Made by a program: the position numbers and the translations under genes. This document shows, piece after piece, positions 17,253 through 25,948 of a stretch of DNA of 64,000 bases. A model generated the notes under the pieces. The model was not told the DNA's origin, made no database searches, and was given only the letters and a program-made list of their open reading frames with translations. The DNA is taken from NCBI RefSeq assembly GCF_014164775.1, contig NZ_JACJGB010000009.1:62001-126000 (forward strand), written 5' to 3'. Source of the stretch: Tessaracoccus sp. MC1679 (GTDB lineage Bacteria; Actinomycetota; Actinomycetes; Propionibacteriales; Propionibacteriaceae). Position 1 is the stretch's first letter. The number at the start of each line of letters is the position of its first letter.

Positions 17253-18569
17253 CTAGTCCTCGACGCGCCGGTCTCGGATTCGGCGCGCCACCTCGCGCCA
17301 CGACGGCACGATCACGCCCTCCTCCGCCATCAACCGGCGCAGGCGTCGCCTACTGAGCTGGATACCTACGATCCCCACCGCGAAGAAGGGGATCTGGAGC
17401 AGCCACGCGAGGCGGAGTTGCTCCGGGGTGTAGGCGCTGCCCCCCGAGAGCCAGTCCAGGAAGAGGCCCATGATCAGGATGAGCACGGTGCCGCCCACGA
17501 AGCCGCCCGCGATGACGATGCCGTTGGCGGCCCCGAGCCGGGTCACCGGGAGGTTGGTGCGGGGGAAGTCGAAGCCCACCCCGGTGCCGGGGCCCGCCAC
17601 CGCCAGCGCGAGCACCAGCAGGACCAGCAGCGGTAGCGGGGCGCGCCCCGGCCACAGCAGCACGGCCGCCCAGCACGCGATGACGGCCCACACCAGGATC
17701 ATCACCAGGGTGCTGCGCCGCAGCGGGTGCCGGGCGGTGAGCGACCCGACGACGGGGCCGGCCACCATCGATGCCACCGAGAGCAGCGCGAAGAGCCCGC
17801 CCGCTTCGGCCTGCGACATTCCCTGGCCGACGACGAGGTACGGGATCCCCCACATGAACACGAAGGTGATGCTGGAGAATCCAGAGGTGAAATGCACCCA
17901 GAAGCCGAGTTGGGTGGCGGGGTGCATGGAGACCCCTCTGATCCGGCCGGGGATTTCGCGAATGGGGTCCACCACCACCGCCGACGCCTGCCCGGGGGGA
18001 GCGTCGCGCACCCACGCCATCACGAGCACTGCGGCCAGGACGCTGAAGGCCACTGTGATGAGTAGGCCCGTCTGCCAGCCCATGAGCTTGATCAGCGGAA
18101 GGACCGCGCCCACCGCCGCGATCTGGCCCAGTGCGCCGACCATGCCCGTGACCTGGCTGAGCACGGGGACGCGCTGCGGCGCGAACCAGCGGGGAAGGAG
18201 TCTGAGCACGGAGTTGAACATGCAGGCGTCGCCGATGCCGAGCAGCACCCTGGCGACGTAGGCCGTGGACAGGTCGTCGGTGGTGGCGAGCATCGCCTGC
18301 CCGCCGGCGATGACGAGGGTTCCGCCGGTGAGCATGAGGCGGGAACCGTACCTGTCGAGCAGCAGGCCGACGGGCACCTGGGTAAGCGCATACGTGGCGA
18401 GTTGCAGCACGACGAAGGTGGAGATGATGCCGGGAGTGGTGCCGAAATGATCCGCCGCCTCAAGCCCCGCGACGCCGAGGGCGGCACGGTGCATGACCGC
18501 CAGCGAGTACCCGAAAACGCCGACTCCCCAGACCACCCAGGCCGCTCGACCGTATCCGCTCGCCACCAC
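17253..18569 (-). CDS. MFS transporter
   Basis: A 438-residue major facilitator with about twelve hydrophobic segments. The loop 2-3 signature appears as LLDRYGSRLML (about residue 69). After the sixth helix there is a central cytoplasmic loop of about 25 residues. The substrate cannot be told. The first of two consecutive GTG codons (18569) is preceded by GGAGGT at five bases. It converges with prs, nine bases apart, with no visible terminator between. Confidence 0.8.
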   Translation of the reverse strand: MVASGYGRAAWVVWGVGVFGYSLAVMHRAALGVAGLEAADHFGTTPGIISTFVVLQLATYALTQVPVGLLLDRYGSRLMLTGGTLVIAGGQAMLATTDDLSTAYVARVLLGIGDACMFNSVLRLLPRWFAPQRVPVLSQVTGMVGALGQIAAVGAVLPLIKLMGWQTGLLITVAFSVLAAVLVMAWVRDAPPGQASAVVVDPIREIPGRIRGVSMHPATQLGFWVHFTSGFSSITFVFMWGIPYLVVGQGMSQAEAGGLFALLSVASMVAGPVVGSLTARHPLRRSTLVMILVWAVIACWAAVLLWPGRAPLPLLVLLVLALAVAGPGTGVGFDFPRTNLPVTRLGAANGIVIAGGFVGGTVLILIMGLFLDWLSGGSAYTPEQLRLAWLLQIPFFAVGIVGIQLSRRRLRRLMAEEGVIVPSWREVARRIRDRRVED

Positions 18570-18859
18570 GCGTGACCTCCCGGGACGATCCTATGCCGAT
18601 GACTGATGAACCCACGCCCGCGGCTGGGCTGTCGCGGCAACCGTGGGCAACAGAGGCACCGGCGGCCGACGTCGTCGTCGGGGGTCGGCCCGGTTGCCGG
18701 GAAAGCGCCGGGCCGACCGGCCGGCCGCAGGAACGGTGGACGCCGTTCCTACCCCTCCATCGTCGCATCGTCGACATGGGAGCCCTGGTGGGGGTGGAGG
18801 GGCCGCGCACCTTACACAGGTGTATTCTGCGTTCGTCCTCTCTGCCCCTTTGCGACCCC
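18570..18859. other. gene-free stretch
   Basis: About 290 bases between the MFS gene start and the dehydrogenase stop. Open frames here have no recognisable content. The only structure I see is a short ACACAGGTGT palindrome at 18815. Confidence 0.5.
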
Positions 18860-19906
18860 TCAGATGGTGGCGATGTCGATCACGTAGCGGTAGCGGACCT
18901 TCGACGCGACGACATTGTCGTACGCCTCGTCGATCTGGTCCGCGCCGATGATCTCGACGATAGGCGCGAGCCCGTTCTCAGCGCAGAAGTCCAGCATCTC
19001 CTGCGTCTCCCGGATCCCACCGATGTTCGATCCGGCCAGCACCCGGGCCTGCCCGGTGAGCACGCCGAGGTGCACCGACGACGCGTTCTCCGGCAGGCCG
19101 ACGTTGACCAGCACCCCGTGCGCCTTGAGCAGTTTGAGTAGCGAATCCAGCTCGACGCCGTCGGAGACGGTGGTGACGATCAGGTCGAACGAGCCCCGGA
19201 GAGACTTCATCACCCCGCGATCCTGCGTGGACACGTAGTCCGTGGCGCCGAGCTTGAGCCCGTCGTCGCGCTTGGCCAGAGTGCGGCCGAGAACGATGGT
19301 CTCGGCCCCCATGGCCGCCGCGATCTGCACGCCCATGTGACCGAGGCCGCCCATGCCGACGATGCCCACCCGTTTGCCAGGCGCGGCGCCCCAACGCTTC
19401 AGCGGGGAGTAGAGCGTGATGCCGGCGCACATCAGGGGGGCGGCGTGCTCGAGGCGCATCTGCTCCGGCACGCGCATCAGGTAGTCCTGCTCCACGGTGA
19501 TGCCTTGCGAGTAGCCGCCGTCGGTGGGCAGCCCGTCGCGACCGGTCCCGTTGTAGGTCCAGACCGCGCCTGGCCGGCCGGTGCAGAACTGCTCCTCACC
19601 CTGGAGGCACATCTCGCAGGTGCGGCAGGAATCGACGAAGCAGCCGACGCCAACGCGATCACCCACCTGGAACCTCGTCACCTCCGAGCCCACCTGCCTG
19701 ACGACGCCCGCGATCTCGTGGCCGCCGACGAACGGGTAGTGGATGGGCCCCCACTCGCCGCGGGCGGTGTGGATGTCCGAGTGACAGATGCCCGTGTACG
19801 CGATGCCGAAGTACACCTCGGTGGGGCCCGGCTCGCGACGGCTGATGGTGGTCCTGTGATAGCGGCCGGTGGGTGAATCGATGGCGTAGGCGGCGACGTC
19901 GGGCAT
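18860..19906 (-). CDS. zinc-dependent NAD(P) alcohol dehydrogenase (cinnamyl/YahK type)
   Basis: A 348-residue medium-chain dehydrogenase. Catalytic zinc ligands are in GICHSDIHTARGEW (Cys about residue 38) and GGHEIAGVV (His-Glu about 61). The structural zinc is held by the four cysteines in CFVDSCRTCEMCLQGEEQFC. GMGGLGHMGVQIA (about residue 177) is the cofactor-binding loop. It probably reduces aldehydes to alcohols, usually with NADPH in this branch. The ATG at 19906 has GGAGGA four bases upstream; an in-frame extension to 19990 is not supported. It is followed by a long gene-free gap and appears to be a single-gene unit. Confidence 0.92.
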   Translation of the reverse strand: MPDVAAYAIDSPTGRYHRTTISRREPGPTEVYFGIAYTGICHSDIHTARGEWGPIHYPFVGGHEIAGVVRQVGSEVTRFQVGDRVGVGCFVDSCRTCEMCLQGEEQFCTGRPGAVWTYNGTGRDGLPTDGGYSQGITVEQDYLMRVPEQMRLEHAAPLMCAGITLYSPLKRWGAAPGKRVGIVGMGGLGHMGVQIAAAMGAETIVLGRTLAKRDDGLKLGATDYVSTQDRGVMKSLRGSFDLIVTTVSDGVELDSLLKLLKAHGVLVNVGLPENASSVHLGVLTGQARVLAGSNIGGIRETQEMLDFCAENGLAPIVEIIGADQIDEAYDNVVASKVRYRYVIDIATI

Positions 19907-19962
19907 GACTTCCTCCATGAAGCAGATCCGTGGGACAGCTTGCGATGCTACCCCGTCAGCTT

Positions 19963-20793
19963 CTACTCGCCGCCGAGACCTTCCATCCACGCCGCGACCT
20001 CGGCGCCCGGCGCCGGCTCCTCGGCCGTCTCGGACGGCAGCGTGCAGTTGGGCGCGACGCCTGCTGCGGGCCCGAACTCCTTGCCACCGAAGATGTAGGT
20101 CTTCGCGTAGTCGTAGTAGGCGGCGTGCTCGCCCGAGTCGTACGGATTGTCCAGCGCACAGCGGCCCACGTAGTAGCCGACGACGTCGGCGAACGTCTCC
20201 GTGACGCTGCGGCCCGCGTACTCGCTGAACCGGCCCTCGCGGGCGAAGAGCTTGGTGAACACCGTCCAGTACTCGGGGTTCTCGTAGCGGTCCGAGTTCC
20301 GCACGTGGCCGAGCTCGTGGATCACGAGGCGCACGAGGCGGCCCTCGTCGCCGCTGTCCAGCGCGCGCTGGAACTTCGCGAAGTCCAGCGTGACGTAGTT
20401 GGTCTTCGTCAGGCTCCAGTCACCCCAGGCGTAGCCGGAGATGTGGGCGGCGTTGAGGCCGAGAGCGCCGTGCACGTTGGCCTGGAGATCCGCGCGGTAG
20501 GTGGTGCACTCCACCGCGTCCAGGGTCTCCCACAGGATCTTGATGGAGGGCCTGCGCTGCTCGGTCCACTGGGAACCGGCGAGCTTGAAGCCGAAGGTGG
20601 CCGCGAGTTGCTCCTTGAGCTGCTCGATCGACGCGTCAGCCGGGTAGGGCTTCGTCGAGGGGCACGGGGTGGGGATCCCGCTCACTGACGCCACTGGGGC
20701 GGGGGCGATGGGCAGCGCCTGGGCAGAGGTGGCGACGACGGAACCCGCGGCGACGACCAGGGAGGCCGTCAACGCTGCGATCCACTTGCGCAC
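19963..20793 (-). CDS. secreted putative zinc metalloprotease (HELGH protein)
   Basis: A 276-residue exported protein of unknown specific function. Residues 1-27 form a signal peptide (VRKW, hydrophobic core, Ala-x-Ala type end). LVIHELGHVRNSDRY (about residue 158) is a zinc-binding His-Glu-x2-His helix, followed by ETFADVVGYYVGRC, where the Glu may be the third ligand. Several cysteines suggest disulfides in the mature protein. I would call it a gluzincin-like secreted protease or zinc-dependent wall-associated protein, without substrate. The GTG at 20793 directly precedes the signal-peptide start and has GGAGAG three bases upstream; a GTG at 20805 is the alternative. Confidence 0.65.
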   Translation of the reverse strand: MRKWIAALTASLVVAAGSVVATSAQALPIAPAPVASVSGIPTPCPSTKPYPADASIEQLKEQLAATFGFKLAGSQWTEQRRPSIKILWETLDAVECTTYRADLQANVHGALGLNAAHISGYAWGDWSLTKTNYVTLDFAKFQRALDSGDEGRLVRLVIHELGHVRNSDRYENPEYWTVFTKLFAREGRFSEYAGRSVTETFADVVGYYVGRCALDNPYDSGEHAAYYDYAKTYIFGGKEFGPAAGVAPNCTLPSETAEEPAPGAEVAAWMEGLGGE

Positions 20794-20893
20794 AAGCTCT
20801 CCCACTCTTCACAGTCAACGACCCCAAGAATCTCTCAGGATTCTCAGATAGTCAAGCTGGTGTGCTTCGTTCACAGGACTCTGGGGATAAGGG

Positions 20894-20902
20894 TGTGGAT
20901 AA
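20894..20902 (-). promoter_or_regulatory. perfect DnaA-box 9-mer
   Basis: TTATCCACA on the minus strand, about 95 bases before the first gene of the tad locus, in an AT-richer patch between divergent genes. Confidence 0.45.
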
Positions 20903-20996
20903 ATCGTTCAAATGGGGCGAACTTGTCCACATCCGGGTTCTGGACTCCGAAGTGACCTTCTGCTCCTCTTACATTTGCGGCCGGAAGGGAGGCCCG

Positions 20997-21641
20997 ATGC
21001 ACGATCAGAAACGGCCACACACGCCGGAACCCGCTGCGCCCGCCGCGCCCCGGCCGGCCGAGGTCCAGCTGCGCGCACGCCGCAGCCCCAAGCTGATTGC
21101 CCTGGGAGCGATGCTCGTGGCGCTCGGCGGGCTCGGCGCCGCAACCCTCTATTCCATGAACGCGGACCACCGCGCGGTCGTTGTGATGGCCACCGACGTG
21201 CGCCGCGGGGACGCGATCGAACGGGAGGATCTTGCGGTCCTTGAGGTCCCCGAGAGCCTCGGGGTCGAGGCGCTGGGCGCCGCGGAGCTGCCGGGCCTCG
21301 TCGGGCAGCGCTCGCTGACGGACCTCCCGCAGGGCGCGTTCCCGCTAGCACGCCACGTCGGGGAGGATCCACTTCCCAGCGGGCAGGCCCTCATCGGGCT
21401 GCGCCTCCCGCTCGGCAAGCTGCCCACCGCTGACATGCCGCCAGGCACCGCGGTGCGCCTCGTCGGGCTCCTGGAGGGCACGGACACCGCCGCCCAGGCG
21501 GTGGTGGCCAGCTCGCCCGTGCTCCTCGACGACGGGGCCAGCTTCTCCCTGGACGTCCGGGTCTCCGATTCAGACGCGGATTCCGTGGCGAGGCTCTCCG
21601 CTGCGGACCTCCTCGCCGTCGTCGTGGTCAGGGGGCAGTGA
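20997..21641 (+). CDS. SAF-domain protein, CpaB/RcpC-like (tad locus)
   Basis: A 214-residue protein with a short Pro/Ala-rich cytoplasmic start, one membrane helix (about residues 33-55) and a SAF domain (about 58-120), as in CpaB/RcpC. Such proteins sit outside the membrane and are thought to help assemble or guide the Flp pilus. It is the first gene of the tad operon: the cpaE-like, tadA, tadB and tadC genes follow with overlapping ends. The ATG at 20997 has GGGAGG four bases upstream. A longer frame reaches 20862 but lacks a start signal. Confidence 0.8.
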   Translation: MHDQKRPHTPEPAAPAAPRPAEVQLRARRSPKLIALGAMLVALGGLGAATLYSMNADHRAVVVMATDVRRGDAIEREDLAVLEVPESLGVEALGAAELPGLVGQRSLTDLPQGAFPLARHVGEDPLPSGQALIGLRLPLGKLPTADMPPGTAVRLVGLLEGTDTAAQAVVASSPVLLDDGASFSLDVRVSDSDADSVARLSAADLLAVVVVRGQ

Positions 21642-22438
21642 TGGCCGTTGTCCTGCTCTCCTCGGCCACCGGCTCGCCCGGGGTCACCACCACCGCCCTG
21701 GCGCTCGGCCTGGCCTGGCCGCGACACTCGCTGGTGGCGGACTGTGACCGCGACCCCTCCCAGGCCATCCAGGCCGGCTACCTCCGCGGCATGGACCACG
21801 GCGGGCGGGGTCTGATGGCCCTGGCGCAACTCCACCGGGAGGGAACCGCGCTGGCCCCCGAGCTCTGGCGGCACACGCTGCCCCTCACCCAGGGAGGGGA
21901 CCGGGAGCGGAGGTTCCTCCCCGGATTCTCGACGGCGGGGGCGTCCAGGCTGTTCGAGCACGTGTGGGGCCCACTCGGCGAGGCGCTGGCCTCCCTGGAC
22001 GACCGCGGGATCGACGTGCTGATCGACGGCGGACGGATCTCGTCGGCGGGGCTGCCGCTGGGCCTGCTCGCCGCGGCGGACGCCGTTGTGGTGTGCGTGC
22101 GGTCGTCGCTGCGCTCACTTGCCGCGGCCAGGATCCATCTGGCCACGGTGGAGGAGCAGCTGCGCTCCATGCCGTCCCCCACAACGGCGGGCCTGGCCGT
22201 GGTGGGCCCAGGCCGGCCCTACGCGGCGGGAGAGATCGCGGCGCAGTTCGGCCTCCCCTGCTGGCTGGAGCCGTCGTGGGACCCACGCCAGGCCGAGGTG
22301 CTGAGCGACGGCGCCGTCGAGCCGAGGCGGTTCCACGAGGGAGGGTTCATGGGCAGTTTCCGGGCGGACGCGAAGGCGCTGTCAGAGCGCCTCACCCGTA
22401 CCCGCCAGGCCGTGGCCGCGGTGACGGTGAGGGCCTGA
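21641..22438 (+). CDS. CpaE/TadZ-like protein with degenerate P-loop
   Basis: A 265-residue MinD/ParA-like protein in the position where tad operons carry cpaE/tadZ, which places the secretion machine in the cell. The N-terminal ATP-binding loop reads SSATGSPGVTTTALALG: both the signature lysine and the P-loop lysine expected in Lys-Gly-Gly-x-Gly-Lys-Thr are replaced, so ATP hydrolysis is doubtful. LIDGGRI (about residue 127) and DAVVVCVRSS fit the rest of the fold. The ATG overlaps the stop of the SAF gene as TGATG, and its stop overlaps the next start the same way. Confidence 0.72.
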   Translation: MAVVLLSSATGSPGVTTTALALGLAWPRHSLVADCDRDPSQAIQAGYLRGMDHGGRGLMALAQLHREGTALAPELWRHTLPLTQGGDRERRFLPGFSTAGASRLFEHVWGPLGEALASLDDRGIDVLIDGGRISSAGLPLGLLAAADAVVVCVRSSLRSLAAARIHLATVEEQLRSMPSPTTAGLAVVGPGRPYAAGEIAAQFGLPCWLEPSWDPRQAEVLSDGAVEPRRFHEGGFMGSFRADAKALSERLTRTRQAVAAVTVRA

Positions 22439-23898
22439 TGAGCGTCGGACAACTACCTCCGCTGGCGGGGGCGCTGGGCAGGCTGGGGCTCATGCCCGCG
22501 GACCCCGGGCCCGCGGCCCCTGCCCCTGATCCCTCGTCCGCCCGCAGGGCCGCCGCGCCGTCGGCAGGCGGGGCTTCCATTCCCCAGGACGTGGACTGGC
22601 AGCTCGTCGTCGGGCTGCGGCGCGAGGCGGTGGAGCTCATCTCCAACGCCTCCGCCGAGTGGCAGGCCACCCGCAACCAGCCCATGCCGGAGGAGGACCG
22701 CCGGGTCCGCGGCCGCGCCATCATCCGCAGCGTGGTGCACGCCCGGGCACAGAGCCTCGGCGAGGCCGGGGAGGCACTGTGGCCGCTCGAGCTGGAGCTG
22801 CGCTACGTCGACGCGGTGGACAACGCCATCTTCGGCTACGGCCGGCTCCAGCCGCTGTTCGAGATCCGAGACGCCGAGAACATCGAGATCCACGGCTGCG
22901 ACACGGTCACGGTGCAATACGGCGACGGTCACCGCGAGGCGCACGCCGCCGTCGCGGACACCGACGAGGAACTGGTGGACGCCATCCGCTTCCTGGGTCA
23001 GACCGCCACGCCGCCAAGGCCGTTCGACGACCTGCATCCCACGATGACACTGGCCCTGGGCAATCGCTTCCGGCTGCACGCCATCGGGTTCGGACTCTCG
23101 TTCAGGCCGAGCGTGGTCATCCGGCAGCACCTCCTGACCGACGTCACCCTGGCCGAGCTGGCAGACGACGGGATGCTGCCGCCGCATGTCGCGCGCCTGC
23201 TGCAGAGCGCAGTGATGGCTCGCAAGTCCATCGTCATCTCGGGAGACCAGGGCGCGGGCAAGACCACACTGCTGCGTGCACTGATCGCGGCCATCCATCC
23301 CACGGAGCGGTTCGGCACGCTGGAGACGGACTACGAGCTGCTCACCCACCTGCTGGGCAACCGTCGCAACATCCTGGCGCTGCAGGCCAGGGTGGGGATG
23401 GGCGAGATGGCTGGCGGGACCAGCGTGGGGTCCTACTCGGTGGCGGATCTCATCCCTGAGGCGCTGCGGCAGAACCTCACCCGGATCGTCGTGGGTGAGG
23501 TGCGTGGCTCGGAGGCGGGCGCAATGTTTGAAGCCATGCAGTCCGGCGCGGGATGCCTGGCCACGACGCACTCGCACTCGGCGTCGTCGACGATCGACCG
23601 CCTGGCGGCCAGGGTGGCGCAGGGCCGGGTGCTGAGCGTCGAGGACGCGATGCATCAGATCGCCCATCACCTCAACTTCATCGTCCACGTCACCCTCCGC
23701 GACGACGCCTGGCGTGGCGGCACGAGAGTCCGGTTCGTCTCTGAGGTGAGGCAGCTCACCGGATCCGTCGAGGCGGGCAGGCCGGCCACGCACCTGGTCT
23801 ACCGCGCGGCCACACCCACCCAGCCCGAGCTCTTCCAGCCTGAGGCGGCGATGGCGGCGGAGTTGGCGCAGTTCGACGGGGCCGGCCCGTGGGGGTGA
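22438..23898 (+). CDS. tadA: tad secretion ATPase (CpaF/TadA)
   Basis: A 486-residue type II/IV secretion ATPase powering Flp pilus assembly. An N-terminal 35-residue Ala/Pro linker precedes the N-terminal domain (FGYGRLQPLFEIRDAENIEIHG). Walker A is GDQGAGKTTLLRAL (about residue 270), Walker B is IVVGEVRGSEAGAMFEAM, followed by the His-box LATTHSHSA. It forms a hexamer on the cytoplasmic side of the TadB/TadC membrane platform. The start overlaps the previous stop (TGATG), and the end overlaps the tadB start by ten bases. Confidence 0.93.
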   Translation: MSVGQLPPLAGALGRLGLMPADPGPAAPAPDPSSARRAAAPSAGGASIPQDVDWQLVVGLRREAVELISNASAEWQATRNQPMPEEDRRVRGRAIIRSVVHARAQSLGEAGEALWPLELELRYVDAVDNAIFGYGRLQPLFEIRDAENIEIHGCDTVTVQYGDGHREAHAAVADTDEELVDAIRFLGQTATPPRPFDDLHPTMTLALGNRFRLHAIGFGLSFRPSVVIRQHLLTDVTLAELADDGMLPPHVARLLQSAVMARKSIVISGDQGAGKTTLLRALIAAIHPTERFGTLETDYELLTHLLGNRRNILALQARVGMGEMAGGTSVGSYSVADLIPEALRQNLTRIVVGEVRGSEAGAMFEAMQSGAGCLATTHSHSASSTIDRLAARVAQGRVLSVEDAMHQIAHHLNFIVHVTLRDDAWRGGTRVRFVSEVRQLTGSVEAGRPATHLVYRAATPTQPELFQPEAAMAAELAQFDGAGPWG

Positions 23899-24746
23899 TC
23901 CTGGCGGCGCTGTCCGGATCGACGCTGGGCCTGGGTCTGCTGCTGGTGGGGCTCGGCTGGCGCCGCGCTGAGCGGTTATCCACACAGGAGTCCACAGGCC
24001 TGTGGACAAGAGTGTCGCGGTGGTGGACAGGCCTGTCGAGGGCACGGAGGGGCTGGTTCGCGGCCGCCGGCGCCGCAGGGGTGGTGGCCGGCCTCGCGAC
24101 CGGATCGGTGATGGCGCTGATCCTGCTGCCCGCCATCTCCATCGCCATTCCCCTGCTGCTGAGCGCGCCGCCCAACCGCGAGATCGAGATCCTGGCCGCC
24201 CTGGACCGCTGGGTGAGGCTGATCGCCACCTCCCTGTCCTCGGGCAGATCCATCCGGGACGCCATCTTCAGCACCCGCCAGCAGGTGGCGCCGGTGCTGC
24301 GCGAGCCCGTCGCACGGCTGTGCACGCGCCTGGATCAGCGCTGGCAGGCCCGGGATGCGCTGTTCGCCATGGCCGACGAGCTGGCCTCCGCAGACGCGGA
24401 CGCGGTGGTGGCGGCCCTGACCATCGCCTCCGCGAAGGGCGGCGCGGGCGCGAGGGCCACCCTCGGTGCCATCTCCGACAGCATCCAGGCACGCCTCGCC
24501 GCGCTGCGCGAGATCTCCGCCGAGCGCGCCAAGCCCCGCGCCGTGGTCAAGCAGGTGACCTTCATCACGCTGGGCGTGCTCGTCGGGGCGTTGGTGATGA
24601 ATCCGCAGTTCTTCGCCCCGTACACCACCCCCCTCGGCCAGCTGATCGCGCTCGGACTGGCCGCCGCCTACCTGGGCTGCCTCGTGATACTGCGCCGCAT
24701 GACGGTGCCGCCCGTGGCGCCCCGCTTCCTCCGGAGCGCGCAGTGA
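23889..24746 (+). CDS. tadB: tad inner-membrane platform protein TadB
   Basis: A 285-residue membrane protein of the type II secretion F-domain family, positioned directly after tadA. It has a hydrophobic N-terminus, helices at about 56-95, an amphipathic central domain with LIATSLSSGRSIRDAI (about residue 108), and two C-terminal helices. The GTG at 23889 gives a ten-base overlap with tadA; a GTG at 23895 giving a four-base GTGA overlap is equally possible. A perfect DnaA-box 9-mer lies inside the gene. Confidence 0.87.
   Translation: MGVILAALSGSTLGLGLLLVGLGWRRAERLSTQESTGLWTRVSRWWTGLSRARRGWFAAAGAAGVVAGLATGSVMALILLPAISIAIPLLLSAPPNREIEILAALDRWVRLIATSLSSGRSIRDAIFSTRQQVAPVLREPVARLCTRLDQRWQARDALFAMADELASADADAVVAALTIASAKGGAGARATLGAISDSIQARLAALREISAERAKPRAVVKQVTFITLGVLVGALVMNPQFFAPYTTPLGQLIALGLAAAYLGCLVILRRMTVPPVAPRFLRSAQ
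23976..23984 (+). promoter_or_regulatory. perfect DnaA-box 9-mer inside tadB
   Basis: TTATCCACA on the plus strand, followed within 30 bases by the related TCCACAGG and CCTGTGGACAA, so the patch is rich in DnaA-box-like words. Confidence 0.4.
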
Positions 24747-25618
24747 TCGGGGCGGCCATCGGATTCGGCATGGTGGCCGGCCTGGGCGCCGTCGTGATGG
24801 TGCGGGGCTTCACCACTCCCCCGGTGCGGCTGGGAGACGCGTTGGCTCTCCTGGACAGTCGTCAGCCGACGGCGTCGGCGTCGGCGCCCGCCGTCGGCGT
24901 GGAGGCGCTGGGCGAACGGGTGCACAGGCGCCTCAGGCTCCCGCTGACCGCCCGCCAGCAGCAGTTGCTGCTCATGCAGGGCCGCAGCGTGGGGGACTTC
25001 TTCGTCGAGAAGCTCGTCTGGACGGCGGCCGGGCTCCTGCTCCCGGTGGTGTGGGCCGCGTCTCAGATGGCGTTCGGCGGCTCACCAGGCCCCGCACCCC
25101 TGGCCATCGGCCTCGTGGCCGCAGTGGTCGGCTACTTCGTTGCTGACCTGCGGCTCCGCGGCGGGGCGGAGCAGGAACGCCGCGCCGCCACCGACGGCAT
25201 CCACACGTTCTTCGATCTCGTCGTGTTGGAGCGGTTGGCCAACTCGTCGGCCGCGCAGGCGGCGGCGAGCGCGGCTGGTGTCTCCGATTCGCCCCTCTTC
25301 CGGAGGATCTCATCCGGCCTCGAACGCGCCCGCATGGAGCAGTCCCAGCCATGGTCCGAGCTGCGGGAGGTGGCCCGGGAATGGAACGTGCCGGAGCTGG
25401 CGGACTTCGCGGACGTCATGCAGTTGGAGGAGCAGGGCGCGGGCCTGGCGGACGTCCTTCAGGCTCGGGTGCGCGAGCTGCGCGACGCCCACCTGGGCGC
25501 CCAACGCACCGCCGCGCAGGAGGCGAGCGAGGCGATGTCGCTGTGGATGACCATCCCCGCCCTGATTCTCGGTCTTGCCCTCCTGGTTCCGCCGCTGCTG
25601 AAGCTGTTGGCCACCTGA
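24743..25618 (+). CDS. tadC: tad inner-membrane platform protein TadC
   Basis: A 291-residue partner of TadB in the F-domain family. An N-terminal helix, two central helices (about residues 95-135), the soluble F domain (DGIHTFFDLVVLERLANSSA, then LADVLQARVRELRDAH) and a C-terminal helix are visible. The GTG at 24743 overlaps the tadB stop as GTGA. TadA, TadB and TadC make the core of a tight-adherence secretion system; no prepilin peptidase gene is in the window. Confidence 0.87.
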   Translation: MIGAAIGFGMVAGLGAVVMVRGFTTPPVRLGDALALLDSRQPTASASAPAVGVEALGERVHRRLRLPLTARQQQLLLMQGRSVGDFFVEKLVWTAAGLLLPVVWAASQMAFGGSPGPAPLAIGLVAAVVGYFVADLRLRGGAEQERRAATDGIHTFFDLVVLERLANSSAAQAAASAAGVSDSPLFRRISSGLERARMEQSQPWSELREVAREWNVPELADFADVMQLEEQGAGLADVLQARVRELRDAHLGAQRTAAQEASEAMSLWMTIPALILGLALLVPPLLKLLAT

Positions 25619-25671
25619 TGTCAAGACCCGGACCACAACTGTGGACGACTATCTACTCTTTCGCCCGCACC

Positions 25672-25680
25672 TGTGGATAA
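25672..25680 (-). promoter_or_regulatory. perfect DnaA-box 9-mer before the Flp pilin gene
   Basis: TTATCCACA on the minus strand, in the 111-base gap between tadC and the pilin gene. Thirty bases earlier there is ACAACTGTGGAC, a weaker similar word. Confidence 0.45.
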
Positions 25681-25729
25681 CTCAAGAACTGGCACTGCCC
25701 CCCACCACAATCATCACCAGGAGGTTCCC

Positions 25730-25912
25730 ATGTCACCCATCCATCACCTCGTCGGGCTGCTCGTCACCCTTCGTCACCTGCCCCGCGAGCGCGATGAGCG
25801 AGGCCTCAGCCAGAGCACGGAGAACGCCATCCTGCTCGCGGGCGCCGCCGCCATCGCCCTGGTGGTCATCACCGCCATCACCGCGTACGTCACAGACCGC
25901 CTCCCCAGCTGA
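25730..25912 (+). CDS. Flp-type pilin-like small protein
   Basis: A 60-residue protein with the layout of a Flp prepilin: a 25-residue polar leader ending in Arg-Gly, then LSQSTENAI with the conserved Glu at residue 31, then one hydrophobic helix (about 33-52). Cleavage after Gly25 by a prepilin peptidase would release a pilin of about 35 residues. The leader is longer than usual and the mature part very short. The ATG at 25730 has AGGAGG five bases upstream. It follows tadC and precedes the LysM protein gene. Confidence 0.75.
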   Translation: MSPIHHLVGLLVTLRHLPRERDERGLSQSTENAILLAGAAAIALVVITAITAYVTDRLPS

Positions 25913-25948
25913 CATGCGCGCGCACTCAGCCGGCGAGGAGGCAGGGCC

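Noticed and set aside
20894-25680. Replication origin suggested by DnaA boxes
   Set aside because: The three sites are kilobases apart inside the tad genes, and no dnaA, dnaN, gyrase or parAB genes or AT-rich unwinding region are present.
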